Origin: an uncultured Muribaculaceae bacterium
GTDB taxonomy: Bacteria > Bacteroidota > Bacteroidia > Bacteroidales > Muribaculaceae
Direction of reading: 5' to 3'
DNA length: 64,000 nucleotides
Assembly (NCBI GenBank): GCA_910584905.1
Contig: CAJUCQ010000016.1
Coordinates: 53,138 to 117,137 of the forward strand
Below the pieces are notes generated by a model that was given only the letters and a program-made list of their open reading frames with translations, was not told the origin of the DNA and did no database searches. Positions 35,182-43,345 of this stretch are shown one piece after another. How positions within the stretch are numbered: position 1 is the stretch's first letter; each line of letters opens with the position of its first letter. A program made the position numbers and the translations under genes.

Positions 35182-37671
35182 ATGATTTACCCAGATTCTT
35201 TTGAACACAAAATCGGCTTTGACGCCGTTCGCGACATGGTGCGCACGGAATGCACTTCCGGGCTTGGCCGCGCGTGCGTCGACGAAGATCTTGCATTCTC
35301 GTCGGATATGGCTACTGTCACAGCGCGCTTGAAGGCGACAGCCGAAATGGCCGGAATCATAAGCGCTGACGGCGGCGCCGGCTTCCCGCTCGGTCCGATT
35401 CACGACCTGCGCGAGGAGCTCTCACGCCTGCGCCTGCCGGGAACTTGGCTTCCCGAGGTGGAATTGTTGAAGTTGCGGGCATCACTCGGCGTTATGGGCG
35501 ACATCGCCGCCTTTTTTGCCGAGGCGCGCGACGACGACGGCTCTACTCCCTACCCTGCGCTTGACGTCCTTGCCACGGGTTTGCACGGATTTCCCGATAT
35601 TATCCGCGAAATCGACCGCGTTCTCGACCGCTTCGGCGAGGTCAAGGACACCGCCACTCCCGAACTTTCGCAGATACGCCGCTCCATCGCCGCGACGGGC
35701 GCTTCGGTGGCCTCGGCCATGCGACGGGTGATTTCGCAGGCGGTCAGCGAGGGCTATCTGGAGCCGGACACAAGCCCCTCCGTGCGCGACGGCCGCCTCG
35801 TCATCCCCGTGGCCCCGATGCACAAGCGCAAGATTCCGGGTATCACGCATGACGAATCGGCTTCGGGCAAGACTTACTTCATCGAGCCGGCGGCCGTGGT
35901 CGAGGCAAACAATCGCCTGCGCGAGCTGCGCATCGAGGAACGCCACGAAATAGCACGTATTCTCACGGCCCTTGCCGACCTCATACGGCCTCATCTTGAC
36001 GAAATCAAGGATACGGGCTTCGCTATTCTGGCCGCCTTCGACTTTGTACATGCCAAGGCGCGCTTCGCGGTGAAGGCCGGGGCTTCGATGCCCCATATCC
36101 AGGAGCAGCCCGAGATGGAATGGTATCACGCATGCCACCCTGTGCTGGAACAGTCATTGCAGCGTCAGGGCAAGGAAATCGTTCCGCTGGATATCACTCT
36201 CGCAGCCCCCGACAGCCGCATCCTCGTCATTTCCGGTCCTAACGCCGGCGGCAAATCCGTAACGCTCAAGACCGTGGCCATCGTCCAGTATATGGTGCAA
36301 TGCGGCCTGCTGCCTACATTGCACGATAATTCGCACATGGGCCTTATGGAGAGTATATTTCTCGACATTGGCGATGACCAAAGCATCGAAGACGACCTCT
36401 CGACCTACTCGTCGCACCTTCGAAATATGAAGAATTTCCTCGCCCGCGGGAACGAACGCACGCTGATGCTTATAGACGAATTCGGCGGAGGCACCGAACC
36501 TCAGCTCGGCGGAGCCATCGCGCAATCGTTGCTCCACGCCTTCAACGACAAGGGCATGTGGGGCGTAGTGACAACCCACTACCACAACCTGAAGCAATTC
36601 GCCGAGGAGACACAAGGCCTTGTAAACGGCTCGATGCTCTACGACCGCCACCGAATGCTGCCCACATTCCGCCTTGCCATAGGCCAACCCGGCAGTTCAT
36701 TCGCCCTTGAGATTGCGCGCAAGACCGGCCTGCCCGAAGAGCTTCTTGAAGAAGCCCGCTCGCTCGTGGGCACCGATTATGTGAACCTCGACAAATATCT
36801 CCTCGATATCGCCCGCGACCGCCGTTACTGGGAAAACAAACGCCGCGACATTCACCGCAAGGAGAAACATCTCGAAGACATTATCGAAAAATACAGCGAA
36901 GACGCCGAGACCCTGCGGCTGAAGCGCAGGGAAATCATCAGCGAAGCACGCGATGAAGCCCGCAAAATCCTCGAGAGTTCGAATGCGGCCATCGAAAAGA
37001 CCATACGCGACATCCGCGAGGCTCAGGCCGAAAAAGAACGCACGCAGGAACTCCGCCGTAAACTGCGCGAAGAACAGAAGTCACTCGCATCTCAGGGCGA
37101 CAACGCCGGCGAGGCTCACCCCCTGCTTGACAAGGCAAAGAAACGCCGGAGCAAAACTCCGGCGCCTGCAGCGCCCGTTAAGGACGAGCCTCTCAAGGAA
37201 GGCGATAATGTGGTGATGGAAGGATCGACTGCCGTCGGCACGATAAGCAACATCAGCGGCAAAACAGCTACGGTCGTTTTCGGACAACTGAAGACAAGCG
37301 TGCGCCTTGACCGCCTCAAACGCACGATACGCAAGGCAAGCGAACCGACCCGACGCCCTGGCGAGGGCGCCAACGCGTCGTATCTCTCATCGGCCACAGC
37401 CGAAATGAGCCGCCGCCGACAGCTCAATTTCAAACAGGAAATCGACGTCCGCGGCATGAGAGTGGACGAAGCCGTGCAGGCCGTAATGTACTATGTCGAC
37501 GACGCCATCCAGTTCAACGCCGGGCGAATACGCATCCTCCACGGCACGGGCACCGGCGCGCTGAGGCAGTATATCCGCAACTATCTCCAAAGTGTCAACG
37601 CCGTCAGGAGCTTCCACGACGAGGATGTAAGGCTCGGCGGCGCGGGAATCACCGTCGTAGAATTTGACTGA
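35182..37671 (+). CDS. mutS2: MutS2 family endonuclease/ribosome-rescue ATPase with Smr domain
   Basis: An 829-residue MutS2. It has the MutS core and lever region, an ABC ATPase with Walker A GPNAGGKS near residues 352-359 and Walker B TLMLIDEFGGGTEP near 430, a long coiled coil (about 520-640), a KOW-like segment (GDNVVMEGSTAVGTIS), and a C-terminal Smr nuclease domain (EIDVRGMRVDEA ... ILHGTGTGALR). It lacks the mismatch-binding domain of MutS. The family suppresses recombination and, in Gram-positives, splits collided ribosomes. Start MIYPDSFEHKIGFD matches family N-termini. The chrA genes follow after 4 bp. Confidence 0.95.
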   Translation: MIYPDSFEHKIGFDAVRDMVRTECTSGLGRACVDEDLAFSSDMATVTARLKATAEMAGIISADGGAGFPLGPIHDLREELSRLRLPGTWLPEVELLKLRASLGVMGDIAAFFAEARDDDGSTPYPALDVLATGLHGFPDIIREIDRVLDRFGEVKDTATPELSQIRRSIAATGASVASAMRRVISQAVSEGYLEPDTSPSVRDGRLVIPVAPMHKRKIPGITHDESASGKTYFIEPAAVVEANNRLRELRIEERHEIARILTALADLIRPHLDEIKDTGFAILAAFDFVHAKARFAVKAGASMPHIQEQPEMEWYHACHPVLEQSLQRQGKEIVPLDITLAAPDSRILVISGPNAGGKSVTLKTVAIVQYMVQCGLLPTLHDNSHMGLMESIFLDIGDDQSIEDDLSTYSSHLRNMKNFLARGNERTLMLIDEFGGGTEPQLGGAIAQSLLHAFNDKGMWGVVTTHYHNLKQFAEETQGLVNGSMLYDRHRMLPTFRLAIGQPGSSFALEIARKTGLPEELLEEARSLVGTDYVNLDKYLLDIARDRRYWENKRRDIHRKEKHLEDIIEKYSEDAETLRLKRREIISEARDEARKILESSNAAIEKTIRDIREAQAEKERTQELRRKLREEQKSLASQGDNAGEAHPLLDKAKKRRSKTPAPAAPVKDEPLKEGDNVVMEGSTAVGTISNISGKTATVVFGQLKTSVRLDRLKRTIRKASEPTRRPGEGANASYLSSATAEMSRRRQLNFKQEIDVRGMRVDEAVQAVMYYVDDAIQFNAGRIRILHGTGTGALRQYIRNYLQSVNAVRSFHDEDVRLGGAGITVVEFD

Positions 37672-37675
37672 CATC

Positions 37676-38290
37676 ATGAAATCCTCCGACACTCATCCGC
37701 GACTTCTCCGACGCCTCTTCGCCACATTTTTCAAGATAGGGGCTTTCACCTTCGGCGGAGGCTGGGCCATGATCAGCATCATCGAGCGCGAAATCGTCCA
37801 CAAACACCGCTGGCTTGACCGCACCGAATTTCTTGACCTCCTTGCCATCGCTCAGGCTATGCCGGGCATTTTGGCGGTGAATATCTCCGTTGTTGTCGGC
37901 GACAAGTTGCGCCGCACTCCGGGTGCTCTCGCCGCGGCATTCGGCACGATTCTTCCATCGTTCCTCATAATCCTTGCGATAGCCATGTTCCTCACGCCGG
38001 AAACCATAATCACCAACCCTACACTCTCGACCATATTCAAGGGCATACGCCCGGCGGTCGTGGCGCTGATTGTGGCGCCGGTAATATCTTCGGCGAAAGC
38101 CTCGAACATCGGATGGAAAACTTGCTGGATTCCGGCGGCGGTGGCGCTTCTGATCTGGAGCAAAATCCCGTTCGTTTCCAACCCTATATTGTTCATCATC
38201 CTCGGCGGTGTCTGCGGCTGGTATTTTACCGCCCGCGGCATCATCTCGCTTGACACGCATAAAGCCGGCAAGGAGGACGGCGCCGAATGA
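37676..38290 (+). CDS. chrA: Chromate transporter half-protein 1
   Basis: A 204-residue membrane protein equal to one CHR domain. It begins with a basic tail and then FFKIGAFTFGGGWAMISIIE (the 'FGGG' signature helix hairpin), followed by FLDLLAIAQAMPG and further hydrophobic segments. Short-chain CHR proteins work as pairs encoded by adjacent genes, as here: its stop overlaps the next start (ATGA). The family exports chromate or sulfate-like anions, but many gut members have no proven substrate. The start is ATG 37676, 4 bp after mutS2; an in-frame TTG at 37664 is rejected because it overlaps mutS2. Confidence 0.92.
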   Translation: MKSSDTHPRLLRRLFATFFKIGAFTFGGGWAMISIIEREIVHKHRWLDRTEFLDLLAIAQAMPGILAVNISVVVGDKLRRTPGALAAAFGTILPSFLIILAIAMFLTPETIITNPTLSTIFKGIRPAVVALIVAPVISSAKASNIGWKTCWIPAAVALLIWSKIPFVSNPILFIILGGVCGWYFTARGIISLDTHKAGKEDGAE

Positions 38291-38859
38291 TATTCCTGAG
38301 AATAATTTGGAGCTATCTCAAAATCGGGCTTTTCGGCTTCGGCGGCGGATATGCCATGCTTGCGCTGATTGAAAACGAAATCGTCACGCCCGGATGGATA
38401 ACGGAGCGCATGTTCACCGACATCGTTGCCATTTCCCAGATGACGCCCGGACCGATAGGCATCAATTCGGCCACATATATCGGCTACGTCGCCGTGACCA
38501 ATGACCCCTCCGGCGCGTTTGCCTCGCCGCTGTGGGGCATCCTCGGATCGATTTTGTGCACAATGGCCGTCGTCGTGCCTCCCTTTCTGCTGGCCCTCTA
38601 CGCCGGCCACTATGTGAGCCGCCATCGCGACAGCGCTGTAATCAAAGGCATATTCGCCGGTTTGCGTCCTGTCGTTGTCGGGCTTGTTGCGTCGGCCGCC
38701 CTGTTGCTGATGAATTCGGCCAACTTCGGCGAGACGCAGCCGGATGTAATTAAAAGCATAGCCATCGCAGCAGGCGCCTTGGCCGCGGTGATGCTGACGA
38801 AAATCCACCCCATATGGGTGATTGTCGGCGCCGGAATAATCGGATTATTAATCTTTTAA
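38287..38859 (+). CDS. chrA: Chromate transporter half-protein 2
   Basis: A 190-residue second CHR domain: YLKIGLFGFGGGYAMLALIE near residues 10-29 (FGGG signature), FTDIVAISQMTPGPIGINSA near 45-64 (the 'Q-x-x-P-G-P' motif), then four to five hydrophobic helices. It overlaps the first half by 4 bp, so the two are made in equal amounts. It probably forms an antiparallel heterodimer with the preceding protein in the inner membrane. Confidence 0.92.
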   Translation: MIFLRIIWSYLKIGLFGFGGGYAMLALIENEIVTPGWITERMFTDIVAISQMTPGPIGINSATYIGYVAVTNDPSGAFASPLWGILGSILCTMAVVVPPFLLALYAGHYVSRHRDSAVIKGIFAGLRPVVVGLVASAALLLMNSANFGETQPDVIKSIAIAAGALAAVMLTKIHPIWVIVGAGIIGLLIF

Positions 38860-38871
38860 CCCCGCAATACA

Positions 38872-39297
38872 ATGGTAATACAACGCATTCAGACTCTTTT
38901 TCTCCTCGTGGCCGTAGTCTTCATGGCCCTTTTCTGCCTCACCCCCATCGCCACACTTGACGTGGCTGAAAGCCCCGAGTCGTTCTCGCCCGTATTTGTC
39001 AAGGACGCCCCCGTCTTCATGGTGCTCAACATCCTTATCGCCGTGCTCCTTTTCATCGGCATCTTTTTGTTTAAAAATATCCGCCGCCAGATGACCGTGA
39101 CGCTTGCATCAATGGTGCTCATCTGCGCCTCGATTGTCACCTTCGGTTTTGTGCTCTACGTCGGTATGCCCGGCGCCCACATCGTGTGGACCGGCGGCGT
39201 CCTTCTGCTCGTCGCCGCCCTCATTGCGGCGCTCTTCGCCTATCGCGGCATGAAAAAAGACAAAAAGCTCCTTTCGAGCTACGACCGCCTGCGCTGA
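38872..39297 (+). CDS. DUF4293 family membrane protein
   Basis: A 141-residue protein with four hydrophobic segments (about residues 7-25, 45-63, 70-90, 100-120). The start MVIQRIQTLFLLVAVVFMAL is the typical DUF4293 N-terminus (M-I-Q-R-I-Q-T-L). The family is confined to Bacteroidota and its function is unknown. It lies 12 bp after the chrA pair and is followed by a long GC-rich hairpin. Confidence 0.85.
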   Translation: MVIQRIQTLFLLVAVVFMALFCLTPIATLDVAESPESFSPVFVKDAPVFMVLNILIAVLLFIGIFLFKNIRRQMTVTLASMVLICASIVTFGFVLYVGMPGAHIVWTGGVLLLVAALIAALFAYRGMKKDKKLLSSYDRLR

Positions 39298-39313
39298 TGG
39301 CGCCTCACCAATC

Positions 39314-39363
39314 GAGCGGGGCCGGAACGTCGACTGCTTTACGCGCGCGTTCCGGCCCCGCTC
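39314..39363. terminator. Long GC hairpin between converging genes
   Basis: A perfect 16-bp stem GAGCGGGGCCGGAACG (39314-39329) with CGTTCCGGCCCCGCTC (39348-39363) and an 18-nt loop. There is no T-run on either side, so it may act through stem stability or as a 3' end protector rather than as a standard intrinsic terminator. Confidence 0.6.
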
Positions 39364-39377
39364 GGCATTTACGGTGC

Positions 39378-39983
39378 TTACTCGTTTTCGAAATTGCTTA
39401 TCTGCGAAAGGAGTTCGCGGGCCTGCTTCTGGAATTTACGGTAGATAATGCTTACGGCGATGACACCGCCTGTGAGGCCAAATACAAGATTTACGGCCCA
39501 GCCGACCATCCCGAGTTGCGCGATGATGAAATTGTCGGACGCGGAGAGTTCATAAAGAAACCACGCCGCCCACAAAAAGAAAAGCGGAAGCTCTATCATG
39601 AATTGGAGTTTTCGGGCATTCATCTGCTCAACGATTTTTCGTCTCAACTCAAGCATGGGCAATCCGGCAAAATCCGAAGCCGGCATGCGGACTATATGAT
39701 AGTCCCATATCACATCAATGACGAACATAGCCGCCGTGAAGGCAACGAAAAGTCCTGAGACACCGAGATAAACCTTTATGCCCAAATATAGCAGAATGAC
39801 AAACGGCAGGAAGAGAATCTCAAAGTAGACATATTTGTTCATCCACGCCGAGTCTTTGGCCATGACGCGACGCATGAGCTTTTCGGATACAATTTTTTGA
39901 GTTGAAAGTGATTGGCGAAGGGACGACATTTCATCACGGAGCACATCAAGTTCGTCACGGGTCGTGTTGTCGGGATTATTCAT
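39378..39983 (-). CDS. Membrane protein downstream of a sigma factor
   Basis: A 201-residue protein. Residues 1-45 are polar and helical, with a possible coiled coil (ELDVLRDEMSSLRQSLS). Four hydrophobic segments follow at about 52-70, 74-92, 127-147 and 152-180. I do not recognise a named family. It lies 4 bp downstream of the sigma-factor gene, the place often taken by an anti-sigma or accessory membrane protein; the N-terminal cytoplasmic helix would suit that role. That is inference from position only. Confidence 0.75.
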   Translation of the reverse strand: MNNPDNTTRDELDVLRDEMSSLRQSLSTQKIVSEKLMRRVMAKDSAWMNKYVYFEILFLPFVILLYLGIKVYLGVSGLFVAFTAAMFVIDVIWDYHIVRMPASDFAGLPMLELRRKIVEQMNARKLQFMIELPLFFLWAAWFLYELSASDNFIIAQLGMVGWAVNLVFGLTGGVIAVSIIYRKFQKQARELLSQISNFENE

Positions 39984-39987
39984 AGTG

Positions 39988-40461
39988 TCAATTCTGTTTT
40001 TTTAATTTTTCGCGAATACGGACGAGTTTTACCCCCACATGTTTCGCAGGGATGCCGACAATAGCACCGATTTCCTCATACGAGAGATTTTCAAGCCACA
40101 GGAGCACGATAGCCCGGTCGAAGGCCTCAAGGCAACTTATACGCTCTCTCAGCATATGAGCCTGACGCCCGGTCTCGGTTTCGGGCGAGAGCAGGCTTGA
40201 GTCGATTTCAAGCTCGGCGGCCTTGCGGCGGCGCTTCTTGCGGTCCAGCGAGATGCAGGTGTTGAGGCTGGCGCGATGAACCCACGTGCGCACCGAACTG
40301 TCTCCTCTGAATGAGTCAAAGCCCTTCCAAAGATTTATAAGCACCTCCTAAAACAAATCGTTGGCTTCGTCATTGTCGGCGGCAAACATAAGACACACCG
40401 AATAAATCGTGCTCTTCTGCTCACGCACCAGCCTCTCAAAAGCCGTTTCCTTGTCGTTCAT
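39988..40461 (-). pseudogene. ECF-type sigma-70 factor interrupted by an in-frame amber codon
   Basis: Read from ATG 40461, the frame gives 157 residues of an ECF-like sigma factor: region 2 (FERLVREQKSTIYSVCLMFA, then NDLF*EVLINLWKGFDSFRG and VRTWVHRASLNTCI) and region 4 (LSYEEIGAIVGIPAKHVGVK). Codon 38 is TAG at 40348-40350, exactly where related factors have Gln in the 'D-L-F/V-Q-E-x-x-x-x-x-W' helix, so one C-to-T change explains it. Downstream the frame is open to 39988 with good conservation, so damage is recent, or the stop is read through, or it is a sequence error. A GTG two codons after the stop (40344) could restart but would lose most of region 2. Confidence 0.8.
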
Positions 40462-40534
40462 TTTCGTCGTTTTTACACATTAGACGCATCAACGCGCCTG
40501 AAAACTACAACACGACACTTTTTTTCGAGCACAT

Positions 40535-41131
40535 TCAGCGCTCGAGCACGGCCGACGCGAGTGTATCGGCCGTGTGTATCACAGCCTGAAGAGGCGTGTG
40601 CTTCGAGGCCTGACGATAATACTTCTCGTCTTCCTTTCCGAGATTCCACGGACCCATGTGCCAGCGTATGGCGTAGATTTCGTCGTCGTCAAGGTCAAGG
40701 CCCGAGCGCAGCAACAGTATAACGGACTTTTCACCGTGGCCGCACGGAAACATTTCATCGTGAATCTCATAAGTCTCCATTTCCTCATACACGCCTATCT
40801 CGTTGCGGCGTTTCTTTCGCACAAGCTTGTAGCGGTCGGCCTTGCAAACATCGTGGAGAAGGGCCGAAACCGCTATTTTTTCAGGGGTAAGCTGCTTTTC
40901 AAACTCCGGGCGTCTCTTGAGTGTCGCCTCTCGGATTTCCATAGCCATGTCGTAGACGCCGAGCGAATGCTCAAGCAAGCCTCCGGCATAAGCGCCGTGG
41001 CCCTGACACGAGGCCGGGGCCGTAAAAAAGCCTGCGTCTTCAAGGTCTTCAATCACATATTCGATATTTTCGCGTCCGGTTTCGCGGAGGATTCTGCAGA
41101 AGCGTTCCTGCATGGTTTCAGTCTGAGACAT
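40535..41131 (-). CDS. HD-domain phosphohydrolase-like protein
   Basis: A 198-residue cytoplasmic protein with an HD metal-dependent phosphohydrolase pattern: GLLEHSLGVYDMA near residues 51-63 (first His), SALLHDVCKAD near 89-99 (the HD pair), HGEKSV near 131, RWHMG near 156 and HTADTLAS near 186. The arrangement resembles the HD domain of YhaM-type 3'-5' exoribonucleases, but no OB domain is attached. The substrate is unknown. It lies 15 bp after cls in the same direction. Confidence 0.82.
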   Translation of the reverse strand: MSQTETMQERFCRILRETGRENIEYVIEDLEDAGFFTAPASCQGHGAYAGGLLEHSLGVYDMAMEIREATLKRRPEFEKQLTPEKIAVSALLHDVCKADRYKLVRKKRRNEIGVYEEMETYEIHDEMFPCGHGEKSVILLLRSGLDLDDDEIYAIRWHMGPWNLGKEDEKYYRQASKHTPLQAVIHTADTLASAVLER

Positions 41132-41146
41132 GTTTTTTTCAGAAAA

Positions 41147-42616
41147 TTAAAGTATAGGGCTCAGCAGACGCACCACCGACTCTATCCCCTTGTCGATGAC
41201 AGGCCGCTTGCGCCACGCCGAAGCCGTGATTCGCTCGCAGGCGCGCAAATCCGCGGCAAATATATCCGCGAGGCGCGAATTGAGCGCTCGGCTGTAAAGA
41301 AACAAATTTGATTCGAAATTATAGTCGAAGCTCCGAAAATCGAAATTCGTGGAGCCAATCGAACACAGTTCGTCGTCGATAATAATGGTTTTTGCGTGCA
41401 GCATCCCCGCGGTATAGCGGTATATCCTGACCCCGGCACGAAGACACTCGTCGAAATACGACGATGTGGCGTGGGTCAGCATCTTGGAATCGGATTTTGC
41501 CGGCACCATGATGCGAACGTCGACGTGAGCGAGAGCTGCCGACTGTAACGCGCGGAGCAAGCCCTCCGTCGGGAGAAAATACGGCGTCTGGAGATAAACC
41601 CTGCGGCGCGCCGATGCTATCGCACGATGGAAAGTCATAGCGATGTTGCTCCATTGCGACGTAGGGCCCGACGTGAGGAACTGCGCCCCCACCCCGCCGA
41701 TTGCGCCCTTGCCCGGCTCGTGCACTCGCCGGGCGTCCGCGTCGGGATTTTCTTCGAGAAGCTCTCCCGAGGTGAAATTCCAGTCAACGGCAAAGGAATA
41801 CGACAGCGCGGCTACCACCGGGCCGATAACGCGGACGTGTGTGTCGCGCCAAAGCGGGAACGAACCGCCGGTGATATAGCGCTCGGCCACATTCATGCCT
41901 CCGACGTAACCGACGATACCGTCGATGACACACACCTTGCGGTGGTTGCGCCAGTTGATACGCGTGCCGAATTGGGGAAACGAAACCTTGAAGAACGGGT
42001 GCGCGTCGACACCCTCGGCGCGAAGACGCTTGAAAAAGCCGTTGCTCACCTTGAACGACCCCACATGGTCGTAAAGCAAACGCACCTGCACGCCCTCGCG
42101 CGCTTTTTCCACCAACAGCTCGGCAAATCGCGTCCCGAGTTCGTCATCTTCAAAGATGTAATACTGGATGTTTATATACGACTTTGCCTTGCGTATATCG
42201 TTCATTAGCGCGTCGAACTTGGTCGCACCGTCCGTAAAAATCTCGACTGAATTATGCGAGTAGTATTGTGACCCGGTGAGCGACGACGCCGTGCCTATCA
42301 CCTGAAGCGACGTCAACTCCAGACCCTCGCGGCGGGGGTCGAAATTCGTGCGCTTCTCGTGGCGGCGCAGACGCCGCCTGTTGCGCCGCGAAATCATCCG
42401 CTGATTCTTCAGATTGCGCCCGAAAAACACATACAGCACCATGCCCGCAATCGGCAGAAGCAGAAGAACCGTAGTCCATGCCAGAGATTTGACAGGATTA
42501 CGGTTCTCGCTTATTACTACGGCAATGAGCCCTATGATTGTAGCCGCGTAAAGGAGGCCTACGACTGTCGAAATCCAGCCGTATCCTTGCAATACGTCGG
42601 GCAGGAGAGGATACAA
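41147..42616 (-). CDS. cls: Cardiolipin synthase
   Basis: Joins phosphatidylglycerol molecules to cardiolipin in the inner membrane. It has 489 residues: two N-terminal membrane helices (about 12-35 and 45-65, containing ENRNPVKSLAW) and two phospholipase D HKD motifs, H225-K227-D232 in NHRKVCVIDG and H407-K409-D414 in LHAKTIIIDDE. The only in-frame initiation codon before the first helix is TTG at 42616; an in-frame TAA lies six codons upstream and the next Met is at residue 59. A non-ATG start is therefore likely and may keep expression low. Confidence 0.93.
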   Translation of the reverse strand: MYPLLPDVLQGYGWISTVVGLLYAATIIGLIAVVISENRNPVKSLAWTTVLLLLPIAGMVLYVFFGRNLKNQRMISRRNRRRLRRHEKRTNFDPRREGLELTSLQVIGTASSLTGSQYYSHNSVEIFTDGATKFDALMNDIRKAKSYINIQYYIFEDDELGTRFAELLVEKAREGVQVRLLYDHVGSFKVSNGFFKRLRAEGVDAHPFFKVSFPQFGTRINWRNHRKVCVIDGIVGYVGGMNVAERYITGGSFPLWRDTHVRVIGPVVAALSYSFAVDWNFTSGELLEENPDADARRVHEPGKGAIGGVGAQFLTSGPTSQWSNIAMTFHRAIASARRRVYLQTPYFLPTEGLLRALQSAALAHVDVRIMVPAKSDSKMLTHATSSYFDECLRAGVRIYRYTAGMLHAKTIIIDDELCSIGSTNFDFRSFDYNFESNLFLYSRALNSRLADIFAADLRACERITASAWRKRPVIDKGIESVVRLLSPIL

Positions 42617-42667
42617 TTGATGTGCAGCGTGTTATAAACTTATTTAATAATACTTGCCGGGCGCCCT

Positions 42668-43225
42668 CTAATCTTCCATGAGGTCGCTGAACGACTCGGC
42701 GTCGAATTCGTCTTCGTTATATGCGTCGTCGCCGTAGAAATCGGCATCAAGGTCATCGGTCGACATCGTGGCGGCTTTTGCGGCCTTGGCATCGATTATG
42801 GCATCAAACTCGTCCATATCCATAGTCTGCGCCGGAGCCTTGCCCACTGAGAGCGTGCACACGGGGTCTTTGAGCGTTCGGCCCGGCACCATCTCGGTCA
42901 TAACGACAAAAAAAGCTCGCTCGGTCATGTAGTCGAACACATACAGCAACTTCTGCCCTTCGTCTTCGATGAGGTCGCTGAGGATGGCATCGTCCATAAG
43001 CTCAAACTCCTGATCAGCGTCGAAATCCATGTCGTCAGACGTAATTTCGAGCTTTTTCTCCCATGCATCGTCGCAAAGGAAGAACGAACTGAACTGGTTT
43101 TTGTCATAGCCTGTCGAATCGCAAATTGCATTGCGAAGGTCCAGAAACGTGGCTGTTGAATCAATATTAATCTCGCGCTTGAAGTTGTCGACTTCGTCGG
43201 AGACAATGCGAAAGTTGAATATCAT
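42668..43225 (-). CDS. Plasmid pRiA4b ORF-3-like / IS1096 TnpR-like domain protein
   Basis: A 185-residue acidic protein. Residues 1-110 match the pRiA4b ORF-3 fold seen in many Bacteroidota chromosomes (FRIVSDEVDNFKREINID, ATFLDLRNAI, FFLCDDAWEKKLEI, LSDLIEDEGQKLLYVFDY). The C-terminal 50 residues are an Asp/Glu-rich tail (DDLDADFYGDDAYNEDEFDA). Despite the database name linking it to mobile elements, no transposase or repeat is nearby, so it is a resident gene. Function unknown. A -7 box lies 76 bp upstream. Confidence 0.8.
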   Translation of the reverse strand: MIFNFRIVSDEVDNFKREINIDSTATFLDLRNAICDSTGYDKNQFSSFFLCDDAWEKKLEITSDDMDFDADQEFELMDDAILSDLIEDEGQKLLYVFDYMTERAFFVVMTEMVPGRTLKDPVCTLSVGKAPAQTMDMDEFDAIIDAKAAKAATMSTDDLDADFYGDDAYNEDEFDAESFSDLMED

Positions 43226-43300
43226 ATCTGGTTCGTGAGAAATAAAGGTCGGACAATGGCGACGCCTGAAGCGCCGGTGTCAATTTACGGTGCGAATATA

Positions 43301-43308
43301 CAAAGATA
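43301..43308 (-). promoter_or_regulatory. -7 box for the pRiA4b ORF-3-like gene
   Basis: Minus-strand TATCTTTG matches TAnnTTTG. TTTG sequences occur upstream but at 11 and 16 bp, not at the preferred 19-20 bp. Confidence 0.45.
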
Positions 43309-43345
43309 GATTGTAACTGCAAAACAAAAATGCAATCAATAGCAC

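Noticed and set aside
42668..43225. The pRiA4b ORF-3/IS1096 TnpR-like gene as a mobile element
   Set aside because: No transposase, terminal repeats or target duplications nearby; the family is a common resident of Bacteroidota chromosomes.
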